Assembly: GCA_020831845.1 (NCBI GenBank) | Contig: JAFIFV010000061.1 | Location: forward strand, 1 to 64,000 | Direction: 5' to 3' | DNA length: 64,000 nucleotides | Source: Ectothiorhodospiraceae bacterium | GTDB taxonomy: Bacteria; Pseudomonadota; Gammaproteobacteria; Nitrococcales; Aquisalimonadaceae | Part shown: one piece after another, positions 1 through 10,323 of the stretch | Layout: each line of letters begins with the position of its first letter | How positions within the stretch are numbered: position 1 is the first letter of the stretch | Position numbers and translations under genes: made by a program | Notes under the pieces: model-generated | The model's database searches: none | Seen by the model: only the letters and a program-made list of their open reading frames with translations | Told to the model about the DNA's origin: nothing

Positions 1-141
1 AGGGGATAGCTACCGGCTGAAGGAGAAGCGCAAAGCAGGCGTCGTCAAACCCGCAGTGACCGTTTAGAACAGCGCTGGGTGGGTCAGTTTTCGATTTCCG
101 AATCACCGCCCAAGTGGGTCAGTTTTCAGTTGCCGTTGACA
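1..141 (+). mobile_element. Right end of an IS21-family insertion sequence (left part outside window)
   Basis: IstB tail plus two direct copies of GTGGGTCAGTTTTC (79-92 and 114-127) and a terminus ...CAGTTGCCGTTGACA at about 141, as in IS21-family multiple terminal repeats. Confidence 0.7.
2..67 (+). CDS. istB: IstB-like IS21-family helper ATPase, C-terminal fragment (truncated by window start)
   Basis: Frame 2 reads GDSYRLKEKRKAGVVKPAVTV*, typical of IstB C-termini, followed immediately by IS21-type end repeats. Confidence 0.65.
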   Translation, partial: GDSYRLKEKRKAGVVKPAVTV

Positions 142-1011
142 CTGGAGCATCTGGCCCTCGATCTCGACCGTATTGAGCGCCTCCCCGCGCCTTGGAGCAG
201 CGAGCGCCCGCCCTTAGAGAGGTCTACACGCTCTCGCAGTTTGAAGGCGTGGTAATTCGCGTGAGAATCTTGGCGCGTTCCAAGTCAGCAAACATGTCAC
301 CTGGCACAAGCTCACGACTCTGGTAGTAACTGTCCGGATCATTTGGCTGCAGGACGCGAAGGCGATCGCGTATCGTCAGGCCGGGCGCCACGATCAGAAA
401 ACCCCGAGTGAATCTCTTGTTCTGCGGATGACGGACGGCATCAATGGTCTGCCACGCAGTCAGCATCGTCATCACAATGGTCTTGCCGGCCCCCGTCGCG
501 AACTTTAGCGCGACTCGCATGAGCTCGGGATTGGCGTCGTTATTCGCGTTAGCAAGGTGTTCGATGAATCTCTTGCAGGCCCTCCCCGCACTAGGCGCAA
601 CCTCCACAGCCAGATCGCCTTTTCGATGGCCTCCCCCTGACAGAAGAAAGGGCGGATGCCGCTGAAATTGTGGTGCCTCAGGTGCTGGAGCAAGCGCGCC
701 GTCTCCGGTGTTACTTGCCACTGAGCTGGATTCGGCAACTGGCGCCAGCGATCGACCTCCTGGCGAACGCCATTGATGATGGCGGTATGGTCGTACGCTT
801 GATCCCCGGTTGGGAGCGCCCTCCCCTCGTCGAACAGCAGCGCGCCCTGCACCGCCGAATCCTTCCGCTTCCTGGGCTTGGGGATCGGGGTGAGGAACTC
901 CGCCAGCCGACGCGCTTCGATAATTTTCCGGGTTGGCTCGCCCGGCTCGTCGAGTTCCCAGTGACGCTATGGATATTCGTAGGGCGAGTTCAGTATCAGC
1001 TGCTCGAAATA
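142..1011 (-). pseudogene. N-terminal remnant of a DEAD/DEAH helicase-type restriction endonuclease (BPTD_3080-like / type III Res-like)
   Basis: Piecewise minus-strand reading: FEQLILNSPYEYP*RHWELDEPGEPTRKIIEARRLAEFLTPIPKPRKRK ... FFCQGEAIEKAIW / (frameshift) FIEHLANANNDANPELMRVALKFATGAGKTIVMTMLTAW...DPDSYYQSRELVPGDMFADLERAKI / (frameshift) NYHAFKLRERVDLSKGGRSLLQG / (frameshift) LNTVEIEGQMLQ, stopping at the IS end. In-frame TAG at 967-969. Walker A ATGAGKT present. Confidence 0.8.
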
Positions 1012-1228
1012 AAGGCTAGCCAAACCTTGCTCCGATCAGGCTTCCCCAGGTGCGCGCAGAATACCGCCCGCGTCCCATGCTTTGCCCTTCGACCTGCTGT
1101 TTTCACTCTTAATGCAGGCAACTGTAACCGCAAATCTACAGCACGCCCAAGTGGTCGCACACAGTGAACCGCCCCAAGCAGGTTTGGCAAATCGAGCAGC
1201 CGGGCGGGCCCGCCGGCTAGCCGCAAGC

Positions 1229-2260
1229 TCAGACATGCGCACCGGCTTCCCCTGCGAGCAGGCTTTCGAAAGCGATCTTTTCGCTCCCTGGCCGCGGCAC
1301 CAAGGTGATCAGATTCGGCTTGTCGTCCTTGGCGATCCGCGGGGGAATCCGCTCCCAATGCACGGAGAGGTAACGCGCGCGGTCCTTCGTCGCTGCGGTG
1401 AAGAACACGAACCCGTCGCGTTCATTGAAGTAGAGCGAGGGCATTCTCTTGCCGTGCTTGAGCGTTTTGCCTTTCGCCGGCGCGACGAAGCCGAGCTGTT
1501 GAAACAGCAGGCGGTAGTCATCGAAGCCCCAGCGCCCCTGCTTCGGGGCCGCGGATCTTGCCGACTTCTCCAGAGCCACGGCTCTCAAGTGCGGGACTTG
1601 CTCGATGTCGCTGCGTGCGGCCGACCGCAGTGTCCGCCTCACCAAGTTCGCGACCGCCGCTCTGTTCTCCTGGCGTTGCTGGGTCGATAGGCTGCGCTGG
1701 CGATTGATGAACGCGCTGGGGATCCCGCGCCTCTTGAGCTCGGCCTCAACCAGCTGGTGCGACCACTTGCCGATGCACACCACGATGCGGGGCCCCAGCC
1801 AATCGAGCCAGCGCTTGAGGTGGCGCGTCACGCATTCCGCTGCCATGGGAGCTGGAGGCGCTGCATTGGCATGTGTTCGACAACGCACGGCGTTGGTGTA
1901 GGCAATATCCTCCAGCGTCAGGCCCGACTCGATTAGAGGAAAATGCATACCTACCGGCCAAGTCGGCACCACACGCAAATGAATGCGCTCAAGGTGCTCC
2001 AGCGCGTCAGCGTTTTCCTCCCGCGCAAGGTCAGCCAAGGCATCCGCCATCTGCCTGTCCTGGCTGTTGAAGCGATCGAGCGATACGCCAGGGTTTTGCC
2101 CCAGCAACAAGACCCGATTTTTCCAATAGTTCGGCCCGATATACCCCGGCCAAGGGAAGTTGAAGTCACCATCCCGGAGCACCTTCGGCAAGCCGCGACG
2201 GGTGCAGACATCGCAGCTGATGACAGAGCAGAATTCACGTACTTTTTCTTGGATGTTCAT
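1229..2260 (-). CDS. Uracil-DNA glycosylase-fold family protein with additional C-terminal region
   Basis: ORF 343 aa; LLLGQNPGVS (motif 1-like), YTNAVRCRT, and PRIVVCIGKWSHQLV match the UDG superfamily layout; about 120 aa C-terminal region not recognised. Confidence 0.65.
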   Translation of the reverse strand: MNIQEKVREFCSVISCDVCTRRGLPKVLRDGDFNFPWPGYIGPNYWKNRVLLLGQNPGVSLDRFNSQDRQMADALADLAREENADALEHLERIHLRVVPTWPVGMHFPLIESGLTLEDIAYTNAVRCRTHANAAPPAPMAAECVTRHLKRWLDWLGPRIVVCIGKWSHQLVEAELKRRGIPSAFINRQRSLSTQQRQENRAAVANLVRRTLRSAARSDIEQVPHLRAVALEKSARSAAPKQGRWGFDDYRLLFQQLGFVAPAKGKTLKHGKRMPSLYFNERDGFVFFTAATKDRARYLSVHWERIPPRIAKDDKPNLITLVPRPGSEKIAFESLLAGEAGAHV

Positions 2261-2344
2261 TCGTGTTCCTCGTACTTGTGAAAAATCATCCTATGCGCCG
2301 GTCGTCGCCAGACGCTGCGTATCCCGCGTCTTGAGAAGGTGACG

Positions 2345-4012
2345 TCAAGCTTCGCCGTCACCGTGGCGTTCCAGTCCCTCGAGAAAGCGCTGCTGCGCCG
2401 CATTCAGCGAACTCCTCACGGAATTCTCCAGCCGCTCGAACGTTGCGCGAATCCGCAGCGCATCCTTCTCGAGCTCGGCGATCAGGTGACTGCCTGCGCC
2501 CTCGTCGAGGAAATGCAACTGGAGCGCGCAAGCGGCGGTCGATGGGGGCGCCAAAGTCGGCATCATGCTGTTGAGGGGCAGCTCGATGAGCTCGTCCACT
2601 TCAGCAAGCGCGGGGCAGGAGCTAAAGGTATCGGGATAACGAAAGTCGAGACTGTATGGCTCGGTATACAAAGCATCTCCCAGGGTCTGCTTGACCACAA
2701 CGTCATTGACCGGCAGCACCCACCAGGGCCCGTCGCGAAGATCCGTGCGGAATCCGAAACTGTCGTAGGACTGTTCAGCGCTCACTTCGCCTAGGGCGCC
2801 GACTTGAAGCTCCTCCTCGTGGAACCACTCTAGAAACTGCTCCGGCAGGGAGGCGAGCCAATCAGTCGTGGAGTCCGAGCTCTCCCAGATCTCGCCGCCC
2901 TCGTCATCATCGCCGTACATCAGCAATGCCCTGAGCAAACCGGGCTTGCTGCCCAGCCAGAGCACCTGGTCACGGCCCGCCTTCGGCTCAGCGGTAACGG
3001 CAGGCCGGATTAGAAGGCACGCCCGGGTCAGCGCTGGCGTCGCGTGGTCGACGGCATCAGGCATGATCGCGAGCCAAGTTTCCAGGCGGAAGACCAGCCG
3101 CACGCTCGAAACAGCAGGTTCCGGTGGTGCGCTCCACCCTTTACATCCAAACGGCGAGCTAAGGCGCATGCGCACGTCCACCGCGCGAACCTCGGTCATC
3201 AGTTGAACACGGGGCACGAACAGGGCATCGCCGCACCATGGAGTCCCGTCCTCGGTTCGCGACAAGATTCGGTAAGTGTCCTGCTCCGAGGGCGCGAGAT
3301 GCCATATGGAAAGCTTGTGAAACGTTTCCGACAGCCATGACGTAGGCAGAAAATCCGGACTCCGGGAGTTATCACTCGCGAAAATATTCGCCTCATCCAT
3401 TCGGTCGAACAGCGGCCCAAGCTGGTTGCGCCGTGCAACAGCATCACATACCGCGTTTAGCATGGCGGCGAGCTCAGCGGCCCACTCCGCTGACTCCTCC
3501 CTCCTTCGTGATTCGCCCCCCAGGCGGGTATCCCGGAACAGGCGCGCCATGAAGTGATTGGGATCCGTTTCAACCCGGGAGCTTGTTACCAGCTCTCCGG
3601 CTGCGCGCGCTACCGAAATATACTTGCTTACGTACGGGGTGAGACGTCGCGCCAGCTCTGCAGCAGCCTCGGAACGAGAGGGACTAATGGCGACCCGGGT
3701 TACGTACTTGTTCGCGTCGCCCTTGGCAGCCGAATCCGGCCCCTTGGCAGCCTCAAGAGCATGCGCTCTCGTGCCGTGGGGCAGCTCGGCTAGGATCGCG
3801 CCCAGGTTACGCGCCAGTTGAATCAGGCTAGCTCGCTCCTCCGGCGACCTCTTGCGGAGCTTCCAGCCAGCCCAGTTCGGGCCGTACTGGCGGCGCTTCT
3901 CCTCGAGCCACTGCACAGTCCTCCCGTTGGCAGTCTCGCCCGACGCTCGGGCCCTCTCCTTGGTCGATCCGTCTATCGGCCGCCGCAAGCTGAAGTCGAT
4001 GATGTTCGCCAT
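2345..4012 (-). CDS. Hypothetical protein of unknown function (555 aa), same strand and directly upstream of the UDG-fold gene
   Basis: Long ORF with good amino-acid composition and plausible start; no recognisable domain. Confidence 0.65.
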   Translation of the reverse strand: MANIIDFSLRRPIDGSTKERARASGETANGRTVQWLEEKRRQYGPNWAGWKLRKRSPEERASLIQLARNLGAILAELPHGTRAHALEAAKGPDSAAKGDANKYVTRVAISPSRSEAAAELARRLTPYVSKYISVARAAGELVTSSRVETDPNHFMARLFRDTRLGGESRRREESAEWAAELAAMLNAVCDAVARRNQLGPLFDRMDEANIFASDNSRSPDFLPTSWLSETFHKLSIWHLAPSEQDTYRILSRTEDGTPWCGDALFVPRVQLMTEVRAVDVRMRLSSPFGCKGWSAPPEPAVSSVRLVFRLETWLAIMPDAVDHATPALTRACLLIRPAVTAEPKAGRDQVLWLGSKPGLLRALLMYGDDDEGGEIWESSDSTTDWLASLPEQFLEWFHEEELQVGALGEVSAEQSYDSFGFRTDLRDGPWWVLPVNDVVVKQTLGDALYTEPYSLDFRYPDTFSSCPALAEVDELIELPLNSMMPTLAPPSTAACALQLHFLDEGAGSHLIAELEKDALRIRATFERLENSVRSSLNAAQQRFLEGLERHGDGEA

Positions 4013-4540
4013 GTGGCACTCCCTCCGCAGTCAACAGACAGGAATCAGATCGCCCGTCTCTCCGGGCCGTCGCGCCTGACGCCGCGTTCGCGGGGTGGTC
4101 ACGAAAGGGGTTTCTCCGCCCACCCTGTCGGTGTTATCTGCGCGACCGCCGACTGCGCGCTGGCTGCACACGGAAAAGCACCGCTGCTAGGCAGACACTT
4201 TAAGCTGATAGGTAAATGACGTCCCCTTCTTTTTTGCGCTGGATAATTGCGCTGTAAATAACATATTTTTTGAGCTACATATTATCGAATTAATGAAGGG
4301 GTTCCTGGCATGGTCTGCGCTGCTCGCGAGGATTGTTCCAGAAAATGATTAGGAGACAGCGGGAGAAGGACGAGTTCGAGCTCCGTCTGGACGCGGGCGA
4401 CTAAGCAGCTGGGGCCGCGGCGAACCTCCGCCACACTACCAGCCAAATACACATTGCCGACGAGCAAGTGACAAAGGATGTACCGCACGCATTGTTCCTG
4501 ACACCTGGCCTCGCACAGAACTTGATCGCCAAGGGATAGG

Positions 4541-4581
4541 CAATCACTGGGTCGGCGGTTCGAGCCCGTCCCGGGGAGCCA
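4541..4581 (+). other. 3' half of tRNA-Asn without a 5' half: candidate att duplicate at an island boundary
   Basis: CAATCACTGGGTCGGCGGTTCGAGCCCGTCCCGGGGAGCCA matches the tRNA-Asn 3' half (anticodon 3' arm, T-arm GGCGG-TTCGAGC-CCGTC, acceptor CCGGGGA-G-CCA). The upstream bases do not form D or acceptor 5' arms. Confidence 0.75.
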
Positions 4582-4587
4582 AATCAG

Positions 4588-4616
4588 AAAGGCTCAGGTT
4601 CTCCTGAGCCTTTTTT
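4588..4616 (+). terminator. Rho-independent terminator following the tRNA-Asn 3' fragment
   Basis: AAAGGCTCAGG-TTCT-CCTGAGCCTTTTTT. Confidence 0.85.
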
Positions 4617-4625
4617 CGTTTCTGC

Positions 4626-5759
4626 TCAGTCGCTTCGGCCGCGTTTTCCCTGCTTTCCCGTCACCGCCTCCAGCTCGCGTTCCATCTTGATAACGCGACG
4701 AAACATGTCATCCAGTTGCGTGAAGCGCACCGTGTTGCGCCGCCATTCCCGCACCGGCTGTGCGGGCAGCGGGGAGGAATAAACGCCGGGCTCGCGGATG
4801 TGATTGGTGACGCCGGTCATGCCGGTGACCGTGGCACCGTCGACGATCTGGATATGGCCGGTGATGGCGGAGGCACCGCCGATGACGCAGTTGCTGCCAA
4901 TGGTGGTGCTGCCGGCCACCACGGTACAGCCGGCGATCACGGTGCGCTCGCCGATGTGCACGTTATGGGCGATGTGCACCAGGTTGTCGATCTTCACCCC
5001 GGGACCGATCACGGTATCTTCCAGCGCGCCGCGGTCGATGGTGCTGTTGGCGCCAATGTCCACATCATCCCCGATACGCACGGCCCCCAGTTGCGGGACC
5101 TTACGCCATCCCTGCGGTCCAGGAGCGAAACCGAAGCCGTCGGCGCCGATGATGACGCCGGGGTGGATCATGACGCGATCCCCCAGAGAGCAGTCGGCAC
5201 CGATACTGACGCCGTTCGCCAGCCAGCAATCCTCCCCCAGGCGCGTGCCATCGCCGATGAACGTGCCGGGGCCGACCTCGGTTCCTCGTCCCAGCCGGAC
5301 GCCGGCGCCGATGACTGCATGCGGGCCGACGGCGACGCCTGCCTCCAGTATGGCGTCAGATGCTACGATCGCGGAGGGATGGACGCCGGGGGCGGCTCTC
5401 TCGCGAGGATGCAGAGCGCTGGCAATGGCAGCATAGGCGTAGTACGGATCATCGACCACCAGCGCGGCAGTGGGGCAATACTGGCTGTGTTCTTCGCGAA
5501 CCACCGCCGCACCCGCGCCTGTGGAGCGCAGTTGATCCAGGTAACGTGCACTGGCACAGAAGCCGATTTCATCCCCAGTCGCCTTCCCCAGCAACCCGAC
5601 GCTGCGTATGCGGCGGCCAGCATCGCCAAACAGTTGGGCACCCACCAGCTCGGCAAGCTCTCCCAGGGTTCTGGAGGGTTGTTCAACCATTCTCGCTTGT
5701 CTCCTCCCACCTGCCGTGTCGGGGATAGACTCATTCAAACCAGCCACAGGCTCCGCCAA
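4626..5759 (-). CDS. lpxD: LpxD-like UDP-3-O-(3-hydroxyacyl)glucosamine N-acyltransferase
   Basis: Left-handed beta-helix hexapeptide repeats; [52 protein letters not shown]-type motif; N-terminal uridine-binding-like domain. Confidence 0.9.
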   Translation of the reverse strand: MAEPVAGLNESIPDTAGGRRQARMVEQPSRTLGELAELVGAQLFGDAGRRIRSVGLLGKATGDEIGFCASARYLDQLRSTGAGAAVVREEHSQYCPTAALVVDDPYYAYAAIASALHPRERAAPGVHPSAIVASDAILEAGVAVGPHAVIGAGVRLGRGTEVGPGTFIGDGTRLGEDCWLANGVSIGADCSLGDRVMIHPGVIIGADGFGFAPGPQGWRKVPQLGAVRIGDDVDIGANSTIDRGALEDTVIGPGVKIDNLVHIAHNVHIGERTVIAGCTVVAGSTTIGSNCVIGGASAITGHIQIVDGATVTGMTGVTNHIREPGVYSSPLPAQPVREWRRNTVRFTQLDDMFRRVIKMERELEAVTGKQGKRGRSD

Positions 5760-5891
5760 CGGCCGATGATAATCGTATTGGCTGTCAGTTTGTCATGCGC
5801 CGGCTAACGGGTCGGCCGATGCGGCTCATGCTTCTCTGTAAACTACGCCGGGGCGGAGTGCGCAGTTCCGGGAGGTAGCGGCGGCGCGGCT

Positions 5892-7031
<1,140 letters not shown>

Positions 7032-7107
7032 TCATCCGCCAGTACGCAGAAGTGCACGTCCCGGAAATTCCTGCTGACGGGCGTCTGGGCGCAGTCACTC
7101 ACACAGA

Positions 7108-7134
7108 AAAGGGGGCGCAAGCGCCCCCTTTATA
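7108..7134. terminator. Hairpin/terminator between add-like gene and upstream region
   Basis: AAAGGGGGCGC-AAG-CGCCCCCTTTATAA. Confidence 0.6.
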
Positions 7135-7187
7135 ATTGACGATGCATCTCACGCCCGTCCGGGAACGCCCCCGGCGGGCGTGGACCG

Positions 7188-7457
7188 TCAGTCCACCAGG
7201 ATGCGATCCCGGTTGTTTTCCACGGTCGATGCACCGATTCCCGGCACATTGCTCAGCTCGTCGGCACTGGCGAACGGACCGTTGCCGTCGCGGTATTCCA
7301 CGATGGCGGCGGCCCGTGCCTCGCCCACCCCGGACAAGGCAGCAGCCAGCGCTTCTGCATCTGCAGTATTGATGTTCACCGGTCCTTCGGCAAACACCAG
7401 ACCACACCACAGCAGGGCGGCAGACAGAACGAACGTACGTACCTTGGGAAACGTCAT
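7188..7457 (-). CDS. Secreted helix-hairpin-helix protein, ComEA-like
   Basis: Signal peptide MTFPKVRTFVLSAALLWCGLVFA then VNINTADAEALAAALSGVGEARAAAIVEYRDGNGPFASADELSNVPGIG. Confidence 0.9.
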   Translation of the reverse strand: MTFPKVRTFVLSAALLWCGLVFAEGPVNINTADAEALAAALSGVGEARAAAIVEYRDGNGPFASADELSNVPGIGASTVENNRDRILVD

Positions 7458-7534
7458 AGCATGCTCCTTTTGCTTGAGGTTCAGGCTTGAAGCCTGGCCC
7501 CGCCATCCCGGCAGGGCATCTAGAAAATAATCGT

Positions 7535-8275
7535 TCAGGCTCCCGCTGTCAAAACCTGCCCGATTTCGCGATTGATCTGCTCCAGCGCCACGACCGGATC
7601 CTGCGCCCGGGTAACGGGGCGGCCTACCACCAGAAAGCTGGAGCCCGCCGCAATGGCGGCCGCGGGCGTCAGGATCCGATGCTGATCCCCGCTCTCCGCT
7701 CCGGCAGGGCGGATTCCCGGAGTAACAAGGAGCGGCGCCTGGCCCAGCACCTCGCGCAGTTCGACCGCCTCCTGCGCGGAACAGACCACACCATCGAGCC
7801 CCGCATCCGCGCTCAACCTGGCCAGTCGGAGCACTTGGCGGCCGACATCGGTATCCGCCCCGGTTTCCGCCAGCACCTGGCTGCTGCTGCTGGTGAGCAC
7901 GGTGACGGCGATTAGCAAGGGACTGGATGCCCCTGCGGAATCCACCGCCTCCCGGGCCGCCTCCATCATGGCGCGCCCCCCGGAGGCATGAACGTTCACC
8001 ATCCAGACGCCCAACTGTGCAGCAGCCCGGCACGCGCCCGCCACAGTATTCGGTATATCGTGGAACTTGAGATCCAGGAACACCTCGAAGCCCCGACCAG
8101 TCAGTTTCTCAACCAGTGCCGGTCCCGCCCGCACAAACAGTTCCTTGCCCACCTTCAGGCGGCACTGGGTTGGATCCAGCTGATCGACCAGCGAAAGGGC
8201 ATCGCGGGCCTCTTGGAAATCAAGCGCCACCACGACACGGGGGCCTCGCACAGCGGGTATGTTCAACTCACTCAC
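7535..8275 (-). CDS. pyrF: Orotidine 5'-phosphate decarboxylase
   Basis: [25 protein letters not shown] motifs; GTG start at 8275 overlapping the lapB stop. Confidence 0.95.
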   Translation of the reverse strand: MSELNIPAVRGPRVVVALDFQEARDALSLVDQLDPTQCRLKVGKELFVRAGPALVEKLTGRGFEVFLDLKFHDIPNTVAGACRAAAQLGVWMVNVHASGGRAMMEAAREAVDSAGASSPLLIAVTVLTSSSSQVLAETGADTDVGRQVLRLARLSADAGLDGVVCSAQEAVELREVLGQAPLLVTPGIRPAGAESGDQHRILTPAAAIAAGSSFLVVGRPVTRAQDPVVALEQINREIGQVLTAGA

Positions 8276-9443
8276 CTTCCACTCCGTGAATCGGCTTGAT
8301 CGTGCTCCAGGACCGGCAACTGGGGCAGTGCCAGTGCAGCGTCCGCGCGGTAAATCCACAGCGGCCACAGGCATAGGAGGGCTTGCTCTTGAGCAAGGTC
8401 TCGAACAGTTCCTGTAGCACCGGCAACGGTTGATTCTGAGCCGGCGCCTCCAGCACATCCCCAGCCAGGTTGAGTTGGATCAATCGGTTGAGACCGCGCA
8501 CCGATGGCCGCTGGCGCAGTTGCTGCTCGAGGTAATCCGCCGCTGCCTGGTCCCCATCCCGGAGGCGGATCTGCTCAGCCAGAGCCAGCAGCAACGAGGC
8601 GCCATGGTAATCCTGCTGCACCGCCTGCAGATAAGCCAGGTAGTCCTGCGGACGACCGAGTTCGCGGTAGCAGGCCTCCATCGGCTCCAGGACCTCCGGC
8701 AGGTATTCCACGTCCTGGTAGCGCACGCGCTGGTACGCCTTGAGCGCCTGCTTGTAGTTGCCAGCATAACGTTCCAGTTGCCCCTGCAAAAGGCTCGCTC
8801 GCACGCAGGAGGGATCACTGGTGAGTGCGCGCTTGAGCAGATTCCGCGCCCGGTTGCGCTCCCCGGAGGCCAAAGCCGCCTCCACCTGCTCGCAGTAGAA
8901 CTGCGCGATCATGGTCGCCATGGGCTGGCCCGAACGGGACTCAAGCCGCGCTGCGGCACTGATCGCTTTGGTCCATTCCTTTTCCTGCTGGTAGACATCC
9001 AGCAGGTGGGACAGGGCGGGCTCCACATGGGCATCGGCCTGTACCACTTCCTCGAACAGGTTCTCCGCCCTGTCCAGCAGGCCAGCCTTCAGATAGTCTT
9101 CGCCCAGTGCCAGCAGCGCCTGGATGCGCTGTTCCCGGGTCAGCGACGGCCGGGCAATGAGATTCTGGTGAATCCGTATGGCCCGATCCACCTCACCGCG
9201 CCGCCGGAACAGGCTGCCCAGCGCAAAATGTGTTTCCACCGTGTCGGCGTCCACCTCCACCATACGGGTGAACACCTCGATCGCCTTGTCCGGCTGCTCG
9301 TTCAACAGGTAGTTGAGCCCCTGAAAATAGGCGTCCTGCAGCCCTTCCGACGAACCGGAACCTCGGGTGTTGCGCCCCCGCCGACCGATAATCCAGCCGG
9401 ACAGGGCAGCAACGGGAAGCAGCAGCCAGAACAGCTCTACCAT
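8268..9443 (-). CDS. lapB: Lipopolysaccharide assembly protein LapB (YciM)
   Basis: N-terminal TM, TPR repeats, C-terminal rubredoxin-like [23 protein letters not shown]. Confidence 0.95.
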   Translation of the reverse strand: MVELFWLLLPVAALSGWIIGRRGRNTRGSGSSEGLQDAYFQGLNYLLNEQPDKAIEVFTRMVEVDADTVETHFALGSLFRRRGEVDRAIRIHQNLIARPSLTREQRIQALLALGEDYLKAGLLDRAENLFEEVVQADAHVEPALSHLLDVYQQEKEWTKAISAAARLESRSGQPMATMIAQFYCEQVEAALASGERNRARNLLKRALTSDPSCVRASLLQGQLERYAGNYKQALKAYQRVRYQDVEYLPEVLEPMEACYRELGRPQDYLAYLQAVQQDYHGASLLLALAEQIRLRDGDQAAADYLEQQLRQRPSVRGLNRLIQLNLAGDVLEAPAQNQPLPVLQELFETLLKSKPSYACGRCGFTARTLHWHCPSCRSWSTIKPIHGVEGE

Positions 9444-9445
9444 GA

Positions 9446-9739
9446 TCAGGGTTGGTCTTTGAGGGGAAGTCGCCGAAGTTCGTTCAGTTCCTTTTCCGTT
9501 TCGGCCAGGCGGCGACGCACGGAACTGATCTCACGCCGCCGTCGGATCATCATCGTCATGGTCGCCAGGACGCCCAGAACCGCCCCGACGATGAGCACCA
9601 ACACCACCAGCAATGACAATGGCATGGAGACGCTGCCGAAGTAATAATCGAGTTCTGCGCTACCCGCATTGAGCAGGGCAAAGCTCAGCCCGAGCAGAAC
9701 CACGAGTAAAAGCAGGAACAGCCCGAGGACTCGGCGCAT
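9446..9739 (-). CDS. lapA: LapA-domain membrane protein
   Basis: Two TM segments with the LapA pattern (LNAGSAELDYYFGSVSMPLSLLVVLVLIVGAVLG), directly upstream of lapB. Confidence 0.85.
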   Translation of the reverse strand: MRRVLGLFLLLLVVLLGLSFALLNAGSAELDYYFGSVSMPLSLLVVLVLIVGAVLGVLATMTMMIRRRREISSVRRRLAETEKELNELRRLPLKDQP

Positions 9740-9862
9740 GCATGAACTCCTTCCACAAGATGATGTTTGACGAGATCGGCCCCCATTCAGCATAGGTTAC
9801 CGAAAGGTCAGCAATCCAGTCGGGCATGGGGCGGGAAGACGGCGGCTCCCGGAGCTGTTGAA

Positions 9863-9897
9863 ACAAAAAAACGGCGCATTCAAGAGAACGCGCCGTT
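9863..9897 (-). terminator. Rho-independent terminator downstream of ihfB
   Basis: Minus strand: AACGGCGCGTTCTCTTGAATGCGCCGTTTTTTTG. Confidence 0.8.
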
Positions 9898-9905
9898 GAT
9901 GCCAT

Positions 9906-10202
9906 TCAGTTTGCCGAGTCGGCTTCGCCGTTCACTCGTTGCCGCATCTGCTTGCCGGGTTTGAAGTGCGGTACGTATTTCCCGGGCAGCGCCACCGGAT
10001 CGCCGGTCTTCGGGTTGCGCCCGATACGTGGTGGCCGATGGTGCAGCGAGAAACTCCCGAAACCGCGAATTTCGATGCGCTCTCCGGTGGACAGCGACTC
10101 GCTCATGTGCTCGAGCAATGTCTTGACTGCCAACTCGACGTCTCTGTACGCAAGATGCTGCTGTTTCGAGGCAATCAGTTCGATCAGCTCGGATTTCGTC
10201 AT
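9906..10202 (-). CDS. ihfB: Integration host factor subunit beta
   Basis: [17 protein letters not shown]...[42 protein letters not shown]. Confidence 0.95.
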   Translation of the reverse strand: MTKSELIELIASKQQHLAYRDVELAVKTLLEHMSESLSTGERIEIRGFGSFSLHHRPPRIGRNPKTGDPVALPGKYVPHFKPGKQMRQRVNGEADSAN

Positions 10203-10284
10203 CAGTGGTGTCCCCAAGCTTTCCACGCCGGAATCGCCCAGCCCTTTCACTGCGCGTTCGGCCTATTCCAAGGACAGGGGATAA

Positions 10285-10307
10285 CACGGGGCTGGAACAG
10301 CCCCGTG
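10285..10307 (-). terminator. Perfect 10-bp stem hairpin between rpsA and ihfB
   Basis: CACGGGGCTG-GAA-CAGCCCCGTG. Confidence 0.6.
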
Positions 10308-10323
10308 CCCGACCAGGAACCGA

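Noticed and set aside
996-1358. 120-aa minus-strand ORF between the pseudogene and the UDG gene
   Set aside because: Overlaps the UDG-fold gene 3' end and the pseudogene start in another frame; Arg/Cys-rich shadow composition.
4282-4488. 68-aa minus-strand ORF near the island edge
   Set aside because: Short, no domain, unconvincing start context; not distinguishable from chance.
9795-9813. GTTACC-GAAA-GGTCAG between ihfB and lapA, resembling the acs-locus palindrome
   Set aside because: Spacer is 4 rather than 3 and the right half-site differs; more likely coincidence.
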